DNA of 64,000 bases from Thermoanaerobaculia bacterium (GCA_030431255.1 JAUIJL010000033.1:23343-87342); one strand, 5' to 3'; positions 1 through 9,536 are shown, counted from the first letter of the stretch. A program made the numbers and translations. The notes: a model not told the origin generated them from the letters alone.

Positions 1-1001
1 TCGATCAGGATGCGGGTGGCCAGCTCGAGCATGGCGATCAGGCTGGTCAGGGCGGCGAAGGACAACGCCGCGAAGAACAACACCATGAAGATCGAGCCAC
101 CGGGCATGGCGGCGAAGAGCTGCGGCATCCAGATGAAGGTCAGCCCCTCGTTGCCCGCGCCGACGATCTCGCTCTGGGCCTGGGGGTTGATGGCGAAGAC
201 TGTGCACAACACCATGATGCCCGCCAGCAGCGACATGGAGTTGTTGCCGAAGCCGATCAGAAATGCGTTGAGCGAGACGTCCTCACGGGCTCGCATATAA
301 ATGGCGTAGGTGAGGATCAAACCCCAGCCGGCGCCGGTGTCCCAAGCATTCTGGGTCAGCGCCTCGAGCCAGATTTTCGGTGACGCTAGCTGCGACCAAT
401 CCGGGGTGAACAAAAAAGCCAAACCTTGCTCGGCACCGGGCAGGGTGACGGCTCGAACCGCCAGGATCATCACCATCACCACCAGGGTAGGGATCAACAC
501 CCGGGCGGCCCGTTCGATGCCGCGTACCCCGAACCAAACCACGCCGACCCCCAAGGCGATGGCCAACACATGGGTGACCAACGATTGCGGTGTGCCGGCG
601 AAAGACTCCCACAACCGGCGGGAAGACTCACCGTCCGCCAGTCCGCCGGTCACGGAAGCGGCCAGAAATCGCAAGCACCAGCCGGTGACCACCGAGTAAT
701 AGAACATGATGCCGGTGGCACACAAGGCGACGAAACCGCCCATCCAAGCCATGCCTGGCCCTCCCATGGCGACGAAGCTTCCCACGGTGCCGCGGCGGGC
801 CCGCTTGCCGAAGGAAAACTCGACGATCATCAGGGGAACCGACCACAAGAAGAGGAAGATGACCCAAGCGACCAGGAAGCTGCCACCGCCGTTGGACGCC
901 GCAATACGCGGAAAACGCCAGATATTGCCGGTACCTACGGCCATGCCGAGGGTCGCGATCAGCATGCCCCATCGGCTGGTAAAGACGTCACTTCGACTCA
1001 T
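1..1001 (-). CDS. Sodium-dependent transporter, NSS/SNF family (3' end outside window)
   Basis: Inner-membrane Na+-coupled symporter of the neurotransmitter:sodium symporter superfamily, probably importing an amino acid; the substrate cannot be read from sequence. The leftward frame is open from ATG at 1001 to the window edge, giving about 333 residues of an expected 450-550. Residues 23-31 read GTGNIWRFP, the unwound-TM1 Na+/substrate signature of the family, and alternating hydrophobic segments follow. The start is one base after the thiE stop (TGA-G-ATG), so it is probably translationally coupled to the accB-accC-thiE run. The family call is secure; the substrate is unknown. Confidence 0.9.
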   Translation of the reverse strand, partial: MSRSDVFTSRWGMLIATLGMAVGTGNIWRFPRIAASNGGGSFLVAWVIFLFLWSVPLMIVEFSFGKRARRGTVGSFVAMGGPGMAWMGGFVALCATGIMFYYSVVTGWCLRFLAASVTGGLADGESSRRLWESFAGTPQSLVTHVLAIALGVGVVWFGVRGIERAARVLIPTLVVMVMILAVRAVTLPGAEQGLAFLFTPDWSQLASPKIWLEALTQNAWDTGAGWGLILTYAIYMRAREDVSLNAFLIGFGNNSMSLLAGIMVLCTVFAINPQAQSEIVGAGNEGLTFIWMPQLFAAMPGGSIFMVLFFAALSFAALTSLIAMLELATRILI

Positions 1002-1002
1002 C

Positions 1003-1674
1003 TCAGCTGTCCTCCAATGCCGCCACCCATCGACGGCTGTTGCGGGCCACATCTCCCCGGCACAACGCACCGAGGACCACCACCGAATCGGCGCCGGCGG
1101 CGAGCACCTGAGAAGCATTGGAAAGCTCAATGCCCCCGATCGCCACCAAGGGCTTTCGGGTGAGAGCCCGAGCCGCCCGCACCCCGGCGAGCCCGATCGT
1201 CGGATCCGGATGAGACTTGCTGGTGGTGGTGAACACCGGGCCGCAGGCCAACACATCCACCGCGTCGTGCCCGTCCCCTTGCCGGATTTGATGCTCGTCG
1301 TGGCAGGATAACCCGATCCATTGGTCGGGCGAAAGCACTCGACGAGCCGCCTCCGGGGTCAGATCGTCCTGTCCCACATGGACCGCCACCGAGGGAAAAA
1401 GCGCCGCCAAATCCACCCGATCGTTGATCCACAGCTGAGCGGGACCACCCTCCAGCCGCCGGACGCACGACTCCGCGACCCGATACAAAGTCCGATCATC
1501 GACCGATTTCAAGCGGATTTGAATCCAACGCACCCCAGCCTCGGCCATCTCGACCACCGCGCGGGTGACCGGATCCGGGTCGTGGCCGAAGGAAGTTGCC
1601 GCCGAAGAGCCCAGGGCGTCACCGTCGGCGATGCCGTAGAGCCTCGGCACCCGATGCTTCGACAGCCGATTCAA
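1003..1674 (-). CDS. thiE: Thiamine-phosphate synthase
   Basis: Cytoplasmic TIM-barrel enzyme joining HMP-pyrophosphate and thiazole phosphate to thiamine phosphate. The 223-residue length is normal. Recognisable family segments in order: [46 protein letters not shown] (the phosphate and pyrophosphate-binding region) and VAIGGI near the C-terminus. The start is TTG at 1674, overlapping the accC stop as TTGA, and the stop is one base before the downstream symporter start. Its place inside an accBC transcript is unusual. A TenI-like paralogue is possible because the ThiE motifs are slightly divergent. Confidence 0.85.
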   Translation of the reverse strand: MNRLSKHRVPRLYGIADGDALGSSAATSFGHDPDPVTRAVVEMAEAGVRWIQIRLKSVDDRTLYRVAESCVRRLEGGPAQLWINDRVDLAALFPSVAVHVGQDDLTPEAARRVLSPDQWIGLSCHDEHQIRQGDGHDAVDVLACGPVFTTTSKSHPDPTIGLAGVRAARALTRKPLVAIGGIELSNASQVLAAGADSVVVLGALCRGDVARNSRRWVAALEDS

Positions 1675-3029
1675 TCCTGCTCAGCGGCAGCGGCCCGCTC
1701 GAAGAACGTTTCCATGAATCGAGTCGACAGCTCCCCGCGGCGGAAGAGCTCGTCGCGCAGAATCCGCTTGTGCAGCGGGATCGACGTCTTCACCCCTTCG
1801 ACGACAAAGAAATCCAAAGCCCGGAGCATACGAGCGATGGCTTCTTCACGATCTTTTCCCCGGGCCAGCAGCTTGGCGACCATGGAGTCGTAAAACGGCG
1901 GGATGAAGTACTCCTCGTAGCCGTGGGTGTCCACCCGGATGCCCGGTCCTCCGGGCAGGTGGAAGGTGTCGATACGACCGGGCGACGGCATAAAACGCTC
2001 AGGATCCTCAGCGTTGATCCGGCATTCGATGACGTGCCCTCTGGGGCGCAGACCGGCGCGGAAGGAGAGCTTATGGCCCGCGGCCACCAAGAGCTGTTCC
2101 TTCACCAGATCGACACCCATGACCATTTCGGTCACCGGATGCTCCACCTGGATGCGGGTGTTCATTTCCATGAAGTAGAAGCTGCCGTCCACGTCGAGCA
2201 GGAATTCCACCGTGCCCGCGTTGGTGTAGTCGACCGCTTTCGCCAGCTTCACCGCCGCCTCGCCCATGCGCTCCCGAAGCTCTTGGTCGAGCGCCGGCGA
2301 CGGGCTTTCCTCGATCAGCTTTTGGTGCCGTCGTTGGATCGAGCATTCCCGCTCGCCCAGATGCACCACGTTGCCGTGGTGATCGGCAAAGATCTGGATC
2401 TCCACATGCCGGGGCTGCTCCAGGTACTTCTCCAAATACATGGAGCCGTCACCGAAGGCGCGCTCCGCCTCTTGGCTGGCGGTGGCGTATTGGCTTTCGA
2501 TCTCCGACGGATCTTTGACGATCCGCATGCCGCGACCGCCGCCGCCGGCGGAGGCCTTGAGGATCACCGGATACCCGATCTCGGCGGCCATGGACGCGGC
2601 TTCAGCAGCCCCCGAAAGGGGTTGCTCAGCACCGGGCAGCACCGGGACTCCGGCCTCCACGGCGACTTTTCGGGCATTCGCTTTGTCGCCCATGGCCCGG
2701 ATGGTCTTGGGATCCGGGCCGATCCAAGCGATCTTGCACTCCTCCAAGACCTCGGCGAAGTGGGCGTTCTCCGACAGGAAGCCGTATCCCGGATGAATCG
2801 CTTCGGCGCCGGTGATCTCGGCGGCGGCGATCACCGAGTTGATGTTGAGGTAGCTCTCGTTGGAAGGCGGCGGGCCGATGCATACGTCCTCATCGGCATA
2901 GGTCACATGCAAGCTGTTCGCGTCCGCCGTGCTGTGGACCGCGACCGTGGCGATCCCCAGCTCACGACAAGCTTGAATGATCCGCAGGGCAATTTCGCCA
3001 CGATTGGCGATCAGAATCTTCTTGAACAT
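1671..3029 (-). CDS. accC: Acetyl-CoA carboxylase, biotin carboxylase subunit
   Basis: ATP-dependent carboxylation of the biotin carried by AccB, the first half-reaction of malonyl-CoA synthesis for fatty acids. The length of 452 residues matches bacterial AccC. The N-terminal biotin carboxylase domain starts [11 protein letters not shown] and contains [10 protein letters not shown]. The ATP-grasp glycine-rich loop [11 protein letters not shown] lies at about residue 159, [16 protein letters not shown] carries the metal and catalytic residues, and the C-terminal domain includes ECRINAEDP. The gene lies 56 bases after accB, with an AGGA Shine-Dalgarno before ATG 3029, and overlaps thiE at its stop. 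Confidence 0.97.
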   Translation of the reverse strand: MFKKILIANRGEIALRIIQACRELGIATVAVHSTADANSLHVTYADEDVCIGPPPSNESYLNINSVIAAAEITGAEAIHPGYGFLSENAHFAEVLEECKIAWIGPDPKTIRAMGDKANARKVAVEAGVPVLPGAEQPLSGAAEAASMAAEIGYPVILKASAGGGGRGMRIVKDPSEIESQYATASQEAERAFGDGSMYLEKYLEQPRHVEIQIFADHHGNVVHLGERECSIQRRHQKLIEESPSPALDQELRERMGEAAVKLAKAVDYTNAGTVEFLLDVDGSFYFMEMNTRIQVEHPVTEMVMGVDLVKEQLLVAAGHKLSFRAGLRPRGHVIECRINAEDPERFMPSPGRIDTFHLPGGPGIRVDTHGYEEYFIPPFYDSMVAKLLARGKDREEAIARMLRALDFFVVEGVKTSIPLHKRILRDELFRRGELSTRFMETFFERAAAAEQD

Positions 3030-3085
3030 CGATAGGTCCTAAATTGAGCCGTTCCCAGTCGAGCCGAAGCGGCCGCCGTGTCGGC

Positions 3086-3610
3086 TCAGGCGGGTTTGAT
3101 CGCGAATAAGGGCTCGCCGAATTCCACCGGCTGCGCATTTTTCGGATAGATGCCTACGACTTCGCCGTCGACGTCCGACTCGATCTCGTTCATCAGCTTC
3201 ATGGCTTCGACGATGCACAAGACCTGCCCTTTGGTCACCACATCGCCGACCTCGACGAACGCCGGAGCCTCGGGGTTCGGCGAGCGGTAGAAGGTGCCGA
3301 CGATCGGTGACGTCATGATGCTCGCGTCCGCGGGCGGCTCGATTTCATCGTTGGCCACCTCAGGCTCGGGAGCAGCAGCCGGCTCGGGGGTCGCTGCCGA
3401 GGCCGCCGGGGCGGCCGGCCGGGCGGCGGCAACCGGCACGGCGAGGGTCGGCGCAGGCTCAACCGCCGCGGCTTGGGTGACGTGCACCGTTTCCGCGGTT
3501 TTATATCCGTCCACTTTCAGGCGAAAACCGGAGCGTTCCAGCTCGATGCCCGACATCTGGTGGCTGGCCACCAACTCGATGAGCTCTTTGATTTGTTCAA
3601 ATGTCAGCAA
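3086..3610 (-). CDS. accB: Acetyl-CoA carboxylase biotin carboxyl carrier protein
   Basis: Carries the biotin that AccC carboxylates. The protein has 174 residues: an N-terminal helical segment beginning [14 protein letters not shown], an Ala/Pro-rich flexible linker at about residues 50-95, and a C-terminal biotinyl domain with EAMKLMNEI, where Lys138 is the biotinylation site. The start codon is TTG at 3610, chosen because AGGAAGGA lies about eight bases upstream and the N-terminus then matches the family. A gap of 197 bases separates it from the upstream roadblock gene and may contain its own promoter. Confidence 0.96.
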   Translation of the reverse strand: MLTFEQIKELIELVASHQMSGIELERSGFRLKVDGYKTAETVHVTQAAAVEPAPTLAVPVAAARPAAPAASAATPEPAAAPEPEVANDEIEPPADASIMTSPIVGTFYRSPNPEAPAFVEVGDVVTKGQVLCIVEAMKLMNEIESDVDGEVVGIYPKNAQPVEFGEPLFAIKPA

Positions 3611-3807
3611 GGTCTTGTCCTTCCTGGGCCTTTCGCGTCACACGAGAACGGGACGCTTTCCGAAGATAGATAATCCATCCAACGCCCGATCCGTTTGAGT
3701 CGGAACGAGGATCTGAATACTCGGTCTTCATTCAGGCCGTGCCACCAGATCTCGAAGGCTCGGATCTCGCGGGGTCGGGCCTGAAAATTCTTGATGGGTA
3801 AATCGTG

Positions 3808-4161
3808 TCAGAGGTCCTGCTCGAAGAGAATCACCGACCGCCTGAGCTCGAATCTCGCTCGTCCGGCGTTGGAACCGGTTTCCAACACCAAAAGCAGGAA
3901 GTACTCCTCCGTCAGGGCGCTGACCATGAGGATGAAGCGGTCGGTGGTCACCGAAAAATGGCGGACCCTACCGACCGAAAGCTCTTGATGATTTTGCGAC
4001 ACCGCCCGGATCTGTGACATCAGCTCCGCCGCCAAAAGATCCAAATCCAACGAGGTGTCACGGCTGACGGACTCCACCGGGATACCGTCTTTGGCGACCA
4101 ACGAAAGGGCCAGGGTGCCCTGAATTCTTTGACTTACCTGCTCGAGTCGCTCAGTGAACAT
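3808..4161 (-). CDS. Roadblock/LC7-domain protein (MglB-like)
   Basis: Small 117-residue protein with the roadblock/LC7 pattern: an N-terminal helix, a LSLVAKDGIPVES strand-turn-strand, a long helix DLLAAELMSQIRAVSQ, then FSVTTDRFILMVSAL and EEYFLLLVLETGS strands. Roadblock proteins act as dimeric platforms and GTPase regulators, such as MglB for the MglA GTPase in bacterial polarity. No MglA-like GTPase is adjacent here. Its first 11 bases overlap the end of the large TPR gene, so the two are co-translated and their products may interact. Confidence 0.7.
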   Translation of the reverse strand: MFTERLEQVSQRIQGTLALSLVAKDGIPVESVSRDTSLDLDLLAAELMSQIRAVSQNHQELSVGRVRHFSVTTDRFILMVSALTEEYFLLLVLETGSNAGRARFELRRSVILFEQDL

Positions 4162-6457
4162 GGTCCTGGCTCGTCTTCCGGAGATGTTTGGCGTACTGGT
4201 CGAGGACCAGGATCTTCTTTGCGGTCAGACCTTCCGGGATCACCCCTTTGAGGGATCGATCCGCGAGCAGGTCGGCGGCGGTCAACAAATCGCGTTTAGC
4301 CGACTCTGCATCGGACGCGGTCGGATCAGGCGCAGCAGGCTTCGGCACATCAGAGTCGGCGACCGGCTGCTTCGCCTCTTGGGCACGAGCCGCCGCTTCG
4401 ATCGCCGCCCGGGCTGCCGCGGACGGCTCGCCGGAGGGGGCCGTCGCGGGCTCCTCCAGGGATGGGCCAGCCGGCTCTGGAGCGATCTCCAGGGGCTCCG
4501 GCTGCTGAGAGAGCTCTGCCGACGGCTCGATCACGGGGATCGCATCGATTTCAGCAATCGGGTCGATCTCGGGGATGGCGTCCACCTCGGGGGTCGGCTC
4601 GACCTCCGGCACGAGATGGATTTCGAAATCATCCTGCGAATCCTGAGATGAGGTCACCGCTCCTGCCGGTAGCGACGACTCGTCGCCGGCAGCGGCGTCG
4701 GGCTGGACCGGCATCGGCTCCGTGATCTCGAGGTCCTCCGGGACCTCAAGGTCCTCGGCGGGAGGCTTCCGGGCACTCGCCGCTCGGCTGGCGGCCTCGA
4801 TCGCCGCTTGGGCAGCGCTCGACGGCTCGCCCGAGACCACTGAGTCCGGGTCGCTCACGGGCTCCTCTTCGGCAACGACCACTTCGTCCGCCACCTCTGC
4901 GGCAGCCTCCGAAACACGGGCGGATTCAAGCTTGGCCTTGCCTTCGAGGGCCGCCGCATTGCCGGGATCTTGCTTCAAGACCCGATCGAAAATCTCTTCC
5001 GCTTCGTCCAGATGACCTTGGCTCAAGTAGAGCTCGCCGAGGGTGGCCGTGGCCGCCTCCTCGGTCTCTTCCACCTCAGCGGCGGCGTCCGCGTCGGCTT
5101 GCGGCGCTTCCGCTTGCGGCTCGGTGGGCTCATCCGACGGCTCGGGGCTTCCCCAAAGGGCATCCAAGGTCGGCTTCGGCGTCGCCGGGCCACGCAAATC
5201 GAATAGGTCGTCGAGTGAGGGCTTCGGCGGGGCCGAGCCGAGCTCGAAAAGATCCGTGGAGCCGGCGGCCAGCGGCACCAGACCCGTGGCGTCCTCGATG
5301 GCCGGCAGCTCGTCATCCGCGAGGGGTGGAGGCGGATCCTTCTTCGGCGCTGCGGCAGCTTTCTGAGAAGCGGCCCGGATGGCCGCCAAAGCTGCCTGGG
5401 ACGGGCCACCGGACGGAGCCTCGCTCTCTTCCGGCTCCTCCGCGGCCTCTTCCTTGGCCGCCGACTTGCGAGCCGCGGCGGAGATGGCCGCCATGGCCGC
5501 CGACGACGGCTGACCCGGGGACGGATCGGGGTCTGACGACGATTCGGGCTCGGACGGCTCAGAAAGCTCAGGGGCGGCCGAAACCTCCGGAACCGAGACC
5601 TCGGGGATCGAAACTTCCGGAGCCGTGACCTCCGGAACCGAAACGTTGGGGCCTGAAACTTCCGGAGCCGTGACCTCAGGAACTGAAACTTCCGGAGCCG
5701 ACACCTCCGGAACCGCCGGGGCTTCTTGCTCGGTAGTCTCTACAGCGCTCGGATCGGCCTCGAATTGGAAGCTGACCCCTTGGTTGACGGGCTGATCCGC
5801 GCTCCGCACCGACGGCTCGACGGTATCTGAGGCATCGCTGGTATCTGAGGTATCGGCGGCCAGCAAGGTCGCCATGTCCGGAGCCGGAATATAAGGTGAG
5901 GATTCTTCGGGCAGATCCCTGGCGAAGGAGGCGTAACCGGGATCCGGATCGAATCCGTCCTCGGAAAACTCTTCGGACACCTCGTCGGAGCCGGTGGAAT
6001 CGACGTCGGCGGCAGGCGGGTCCGATCCGGCCTCGGCCTTCGGCTCCAACAGGCTGAGCCGATACTCCAAATGATCGATTTCAGGGTCGCGATCGTTGAG
6101 CAGCCGATAAATATTCAAACGCTCCGAGGCGCGCTCAAAATCTCCGAGCTGAAGACAGCCTTCCAACAACAACTTGGCGGCTTCGATGTGCTCCGGGTCC
6201 CGACGGGTCACCGCTTCGAGAAGCTCCGCGGCTCCGCCCGGATCACCGGTCTCCAACAAGCAACGCGCTAGAGCCACTCTTCCCCTGGGATCTCTCGGAC
6301 GGTGCTCGAGACTCTTTTCCAGGACTTCGACGGCTTCGGGATGACGGCCGAGCTTGCGGTATTCCTCCGCCAGCTCCAAATAGACCTTCGAGGATGGATC
6401 GCTCTCCCAGAGGAGCTTCAGATCGTCGATGCTGTGGTTGTCGCCAAGCTCTGACAT
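4151..6457 (-). CDS. Large TPR protein with low-complexity linkers
   Basis: 768 residues with no signal peptide, likely a cytoplasmic scaffold. Residues 1-150 form tetratricopeptide repeats (YLELAEEYRKLGRHPEAVEVLEKSLEHRP is the first clear unit). A further TPR lies near residue 490 (TLGELYLSQGHLDEAEEIFD). Between and after them is an acidic, Pro/Ala-rich region holding nine xPEVS-type pentapeptides and four copies of a PSxAAxAAIxAA motif. The C-terminus ends with a short helical segment. It is the first gene of a transcript with the roadblock protein and has a strong promoter upstream. The precise function is unknown. Confidence 0.75.
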   Translation of the reverse strand: MSELGDNHSIDDLKLLWESDPSSKVYLELAEEYRKLGRHPEAVEVLEKSLEHRPRDPRGRVALARCLLETGDPGGAAELLEAVTRRDPEHIEAAKLLLEGCLQLGDFERASERLNIYRLLNDRDPEIDHLEYRLSLLEPKAEAGSDPPAADVDSTGSDEVSEEFSEDGFDPDPGYASFARDLPEESSPYIPAPDMATLLAADTSDTSDASDTVEPSVRSADQPVNQGVSFQFEADPSAVETTEQEAPAVPEVSAPEVSVPEVTAPEVSGPNVSVPEVTAPEVSIPEVSVPEVSAAPELSEPSEPESSSDPDPSPGQPSSAAMAAISAAARKSAAKEEAAEEPEESEAPSGGPSQAALAAIRAASQKAAAAPKKDPPPPLADDELPAIEDATGLVPLAAGSTDLFELGSAPPKPSLDDLFDLRGPATPKPTLDALWGSPEPSDEPTEPQAEAPQADADAAAEVEETEEAATATLGELYLSQGHLDEAEEIFDRVLKQDPGNAAALEGKAKLESARVSEAAAEVADEVVVAEEEPVSDPDSVVSGEPSSAAQAAIEAASRAASARKPPAEDLEVPEDLEITEPMPVQPDAAAGDESSLPAGAVTSSQDSQDDFEIHLVPEVEPTPEVDAIPEIDPIAEIDAIPVIEPSAELSQQPEPLEIAPEPAGPSLEEPATAPSGEPSAAARAAIEAAARAQEAKQPVADSDVPKPAAPDPTASDAESAKRDLLTAADLLADRSLKGVIPEGLTAKKILVLDQYAKHLRKTSQDHVH
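5580..5714 (-). repeat. 15-bp in-frame tandem repeat, nine units
   Basis: Nine consecutive 15-bp units inside the large TPR gene, each encoding a pentapeptide of the form xPEV(S/T), with one diverged unit (GPNVS). The DNA units keep a common GAAACYTCCGGARCC core on the plus strand, so the array arose by tandem duplication rather than by convergent amino-acid bias. Confidence 0.85.
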
Positions 6458-6531
6458 AAGGATCCGATCGGCAAGGGCACTCGAGATTGCTTCGAATCGC
6501 CGGGTTGAATCGTGGAAACGCTCAGAACGCG

Positions 6532-6560
6532 ATTATATCCACTCGTCCATGAAGTACCAA
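6532..6560 (-). promoter_or_regulatory. Sigma70-type promoter for the TPR-roadblock genes
   Basis: Reading leftward, TTGGTA at 6560-6555 and TATAAT at 6537-6532 are separated by exactly 17 bases. This predicts a start of transcription near 6525 and a leader of roughly 70 bases before the ATG at 6457. Confidence 0.6.
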
Positions 6561-6622
6561 TTCCCGCCGCTATTTAGGTGGATTCGCGCGGGTCGATCTC
6601 ACACGGGGCCGGCCGGCGGGGG

Positions 6623-7414
6623 TCACGCTAAGAGACGCTCCACTTCGGAACGTACTTTAGCCACCAGCTCCGCCGTCTCGGTCTCGCCGAGCTCGGCAAG
6701 CTCGATCGGCTTGCCGTACCGCACCCTGACCGACCCGGGAATCACCAACGAGCTGCCCTTGGGCCGGATCTCCCGGGTGCCTCGGATGCCCACCGGCACA
6801 ATGGCCGCACCGGTTTGTTGGGCGATCACCACCCCGCCCCGCTTGAAGGGAAGCAGGTCGCCGTCGGGAGATCGGGTCTGCTCCGGAAAAATCAGGATCG
6901 AATGGCCTTTGTCGATGTGCTCCACGGCGATTCGGTAGGTTTCCGCGGCGGCTCGGCGATTCCCTCGATCGACGGGAATGAAGCCACCGGCGGAAAGGGC
7001 CCAGCCGAAGGCCGGAATCTTGAACAGGCTCTTTTTCGCCATGAACCGGGTCTGCCCGGGGATGCTGCCGATCAAAACCGGAATGTCGAACATGCTCTGG
7101 TGGTTCGACATATAGATATAGCCACGCCCGGGCTCCAACGGGGACTCCCGCTCCACCTCGAGCCGGACCCCGCATACCCACAGATTCAGCCGGCTCCAAA
7201 GTCTCGCCAGCTGGTACATCCAATGGCCCCGGGGCGGTAGCCAGCCCGCAACCGAAGCCAACAAACCGAGAATCACGGTATCGAGGGCGACGACCACGTT
7301 GCCGATGATCGTCCGGAGCACGATCCGCCACAACGGCGGCCGCCCCTTTGACGGCTCCCGCGAAGCGTTGCCGCCGGCCTCGGATCCGGTTTCAGTGGCT
7401 TCCATTTCACTCAT
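6623..7414 (-). CDS. plsC: 1-acyl-sn-glycerol-3-phosphate acyltransferase
   Basis: Membrane acyltransferase that acylates lysophosphatidate at sn-2 to make phosphatidate. 263 residues. A hydrophobic N-terminal segment at about 38-58 precedes the catalytic NHQSMFD motif at 104-110 (His105 and Asp110 form the HX4D pair). FPEQTRS at 176-182 is the glycerophosphate-binding motif, and a later VPVGIRGT segment is also family-typical. It is transcribed leftward, divergently from the small membrane protein and the mla genes, an arrangement that fits a phospholipid synthesis and transport neighbourhood. Confidence 0.92.
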   Translation of the reverse strand: MSEMEATETGSEAGGNASREPSKGRPPLWRIVLRTIIGNVVVALDTVILGLLASVAGWLPPRGHWMYQLARLWSRLNLWVCGVRLEVERESPLEPGRGYIYMSNHQSMFDIPVLIGSIPGQTRFMAKKSLFKIPAFGWALSAGGFIPVDRGNRRAAAETYRIAVEHIDKGHSILIFPEQTRSPDGDLLPFKRGGVVIAQQTGAAIVPVGIRGTREIRPKGSSLVIPGSVRVRYGKPIELAELGETETAELVAKVRSEVERLLA

Positions 7415-7494
7415 AAGCCGCTATTCTCCATAGATCCCACCTTCGGGTCCAGCCGCCTCCTCTCGTCTCCACTCGGAGCTGCTATGCTCCGACC

Positions 7495-7911
7495 ATGAGC
7501 AGCGGGACTCAAACCACGAAGATCAAGAGAAACCACGGCTACCTCCGGCTGTTGAAGCTGAGCCTGAGGGCCGGAGCCGCTTACGACTTGGTATTCGCCC
7601 TGGCCATGGTGGCGTTTCCGGCTTTTTCGGCCGAGCTGCTCGGTCTCCGGCTGCCGGAAGATCCCTACTACCTTTGGCTGATTGCGATCTTCTTGGTCAT
7701 GCTCGCCTCCATGTACCTCTTCGCCGCCTACGATCCACGCGCCTACTGGGGAAATATCTTAGTCGGTATCGTCGGACGAACCCTGGGCTTCTTTGCCATG
7801 CTCACCGCGGCGATCCTCGATCCAACGCTATCGGGGCTCTACCTGCTCGCTTTCGGTGACCTCACCTTTGCCGTGCTTCACGCCGTGTCCTGGTGGCCCA
7901 TTCGACGTTGA
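7495..7911 (+). CDS. Small four-helix membrane protein, unknown function
   Basis: 138 residues with a short basic N-terminus (KIKRNHGYLRLLK) and four predicted membrane segments: about 25-47, 58-76, 84-104 and 110-128. I do not recognise the family with certainty; the layout resembles small DUF4345-type membrane proteins. It precedes mlaE by 32 bases and may be co-transcribed with the Mla genes. A TATGCT element lies only six bases before the ATG, which would make the transcript leaderless or nearly so, but no good -35 box is visible. Confidence 0.6.
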   Translation: MSSGTQTTKIKRNHGYLRLLKLSLRAGAAYDLVFALAMVAFPAFSAELLGLRLPEDPYYLWLIAIFLVMLASMYLFAAYDPRAYWGNILVGIVGRTLGFFAMLTAAILDPTLSGLYLLAFGDLTFAVLHAVSWWPIRR

Positions 7912-7943
7912 GCTGACCAGCCGACCTTTCTGAGCATCTAGCC

Positions 7944-8699
7944 ATGAAAAGCCCCGATCAGGTGCTGCAATCCGTCGGTGAGCTCGGCATCTTGGCCGGG
8001 CGAGCCTTGGTCGCGTTGGCGACCCCACCCTGGGAAATCCGCGAATGGATCCGCCAAGCGGAGCAGATCGGAGTCCGTAGCCTGGGGGTTGCGTCGATCA
8101 CCACCGTCTTTACCGGCATGGTGCTCGCTCTGCAAACCGCTTACAGCCTGCCGAGCCTGGGGGTGAAGTACTACATCGGCACCGTGGTGTCGAAATCCTT
8201 GACCCGGGAGCTGTGCCCGGTGCTGCTGGCATTGGTGGTGGGAGGTCGTATCGGCGCGGGCATCACCGCCGAGCTGGGCTCGATGAAAGTCACCGAGCAG
8301 ATCGACGCCCTGCGGGCCATGGCCGCCGACCCGGTGCGCAAGCTGGTGACCCCGAAGCTCGCCGCCATCCTGATCATGTTGCCGTGCCTGACCATTCTCG
8401 GCGATATCCTGGGTGTCCTGGGTGGTCTCGCCATCGCGGTTTTCCAGCTACAAATTTCCCCCGGCCTCTACCTCAACGACGTGCTCTCCGCCCTGACCCT
8501 CGACGACGTCATGAGCGGGGTGAGCAAATCCGCCTTCTTCGGCTTCTTCATCGCCTTGATCGCCTGTTATCACGGGCTGAGGGCCCGGGGCGGTGCCGAC
8601 GGTGTCGGCCGAGCCACCACCGACGCCGTGGTCATGTCATCGATCACGATTTTGATCTCCGACTTCTTTCTCACCAAGCTGTTCTACGTCTTCGGCTGA
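7944..8699 (+). CDS. mlaE: Mla-type ABC transporter permease
   Basis: Inner-membrane permease of the MCE/Mla lipid transporter, moving phospholipid between inner membrane and periplasm. 251 residues with the MlaE-family core: GVRSLGVASITTVFTGMVLALQ early, VGRIGAGITAELGSM in the conserved coupling region near residue 100, LGDILGVLGG, and a C-terminal pair of membrane segments. Genes for the ATPase and the MCE protein follow immediately (3-base gap, then overlap), so this is a three-gene transporter operon. Confidence 0.93.
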   Translation: MKSPDQVLQSVGELGILAGRALVALATPPWEIREWIRQAEQIGVRSLGVASITTVFTGMVLALQTAYSLPSLGVKYYIGTVVSKSLTRELCPVLLALVVGGRIGAGITAELGSMKVTEQIDALRAMAADPVRKLVTPKLAAILIMLPCLTILGDILGVLGGLAIAVFQLQISPGLYLNDVLSALTLDDVMSGVSKSAFFGFFIALIACYHGLRARGGADGVGRATTDAVVMSSITILISDFFLTKLFYVFG

Positions 8700-8702
8700 G
8701 CC

Positions 8703-9536
8703 ATGACGACCGACCACAACCCTTCGAGACCTGACGATTCGAACCCCGGCGATTCGAGACCCGGCGATTCGAAGGCCGGCGGCCCGCCTTTGCTGCAAGT
8801 TCGTGGGTTGGTGAAGTCGTACGGTCCGAGAATCATTCTCGACGGTCTCGACTTCGACCTGCACAAGGGTGAAACCTTGGTGATCTTGGGCCGCTCCGGC
8901 AGCGGAAAGAGCGTGACCTTGAGGCATCTGAACGGCTTGGAATACCCGGATCGAGGGACCGTTCACTTCGACGGCACCGAGCTCACCCAGCTCCGGGAGG
9001 AAGAGCTGTATCCGATCCGTCGGCGCATGGCCATGTTGTTTCAGAGCGGTGCCCTCTTCGACTCCATGAACGTCTTCGACAACATCGCGTTCCCGATCCG
9101 GGAGCATACGGATTTGCCGCTGGAAGAAGTCGCCGAAGTGGTGGCGGCCAAGCTCAAGCTGGTGCGTCTTTCGGGCATTGAGCAGCAAATGCCGTCGAGC
9201 CTCTCTGGGGGCATGAACAAACGGGTGGCCCTGGCCCGATCCTTGGCCCTCGACCCCGAGCTCGTGCTTTACGACGAGCCCACCACCGGCCTCGATCCGG
9301 TGACCTCGGCGGTCATCGGTCAGCTGATTCTCAAGAGCCGCGAAACCCTCAATGCTTCCGCGGTCGTAGTCACCCACGATCTACCCCTGGCGAGAACCGT
9401 GGGACACCGATTAGCCTTCTTAGACCGGGGTCGATTCCGATTTCTCGGCACATGGAAAGAGGCGGACCAAAGCGAAGACCCCATGCTGAGGGGTTTTCTC
9501 GAGGGACGCCCGGAGAACGACGACGATGGGACCTGA
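8703..9536 (+). CDS. mlaF: Mla-type ABC transporter ATP-binding protein
   Basis: ATPase that powers the MlaE permease. 277 residues: Walker A GRSGSGKS at 63-70, Q-loop MLFQSGALFD near 111-120, signature LSGGM at 167-171, Walker B LVLYDEP at 187-193 and the H-loop in VVVTHD. The first 28 residues are a low-complexity tail made by a 15-bp tandem repeat and are not part of the ATPase fold; an alternative start inside that segment cannot be excluded. The gene overlaps mlaD by 11 bases. Confidence 0.92.
   Translation: MTTDHNPSRPDDSNPGDSRPGDSKAGGPPLLQVRGLVKSYGPRIILDGLDFDLHKGETLVILGRSGSGKSVTLRHLNGLEYPDRGTVHFDGTELTQLREEELYPIRRRMAMLFQSGALFDSMNVFDNIAFPIREHTDLPLEEVAEVVAAKLKLVRLSGIEQQMPSSLSGGMNKRVALARSLALDPELVLYDEPTTGLDPVTSAVIGQLILKSRETLNASAVVVTHDLPLARTVGHRLAFLDRGRFRFLGTWKEADQSEDPMLRGFLEGRPENDDDGT
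8736..8780 (+). repeat. 15-bp tandem repeat in the mlaF N-terminus
   Basis: Three adjacent units of GATTCGARRCCCGGC-type sequence, the third diverged at two positions. They encode a D-S-x-x-G pattern in the disordered N-terminal tail of MlaF. Confidence 0.8.

Noticed and set aside
1596..3035. Long plus-strand open frame antisense to accC
   Set aside because: The minus-strand gene is unmistakable biotin carboxylase; the opposite frame has the same codon-mirroring character and no recognisable motif.
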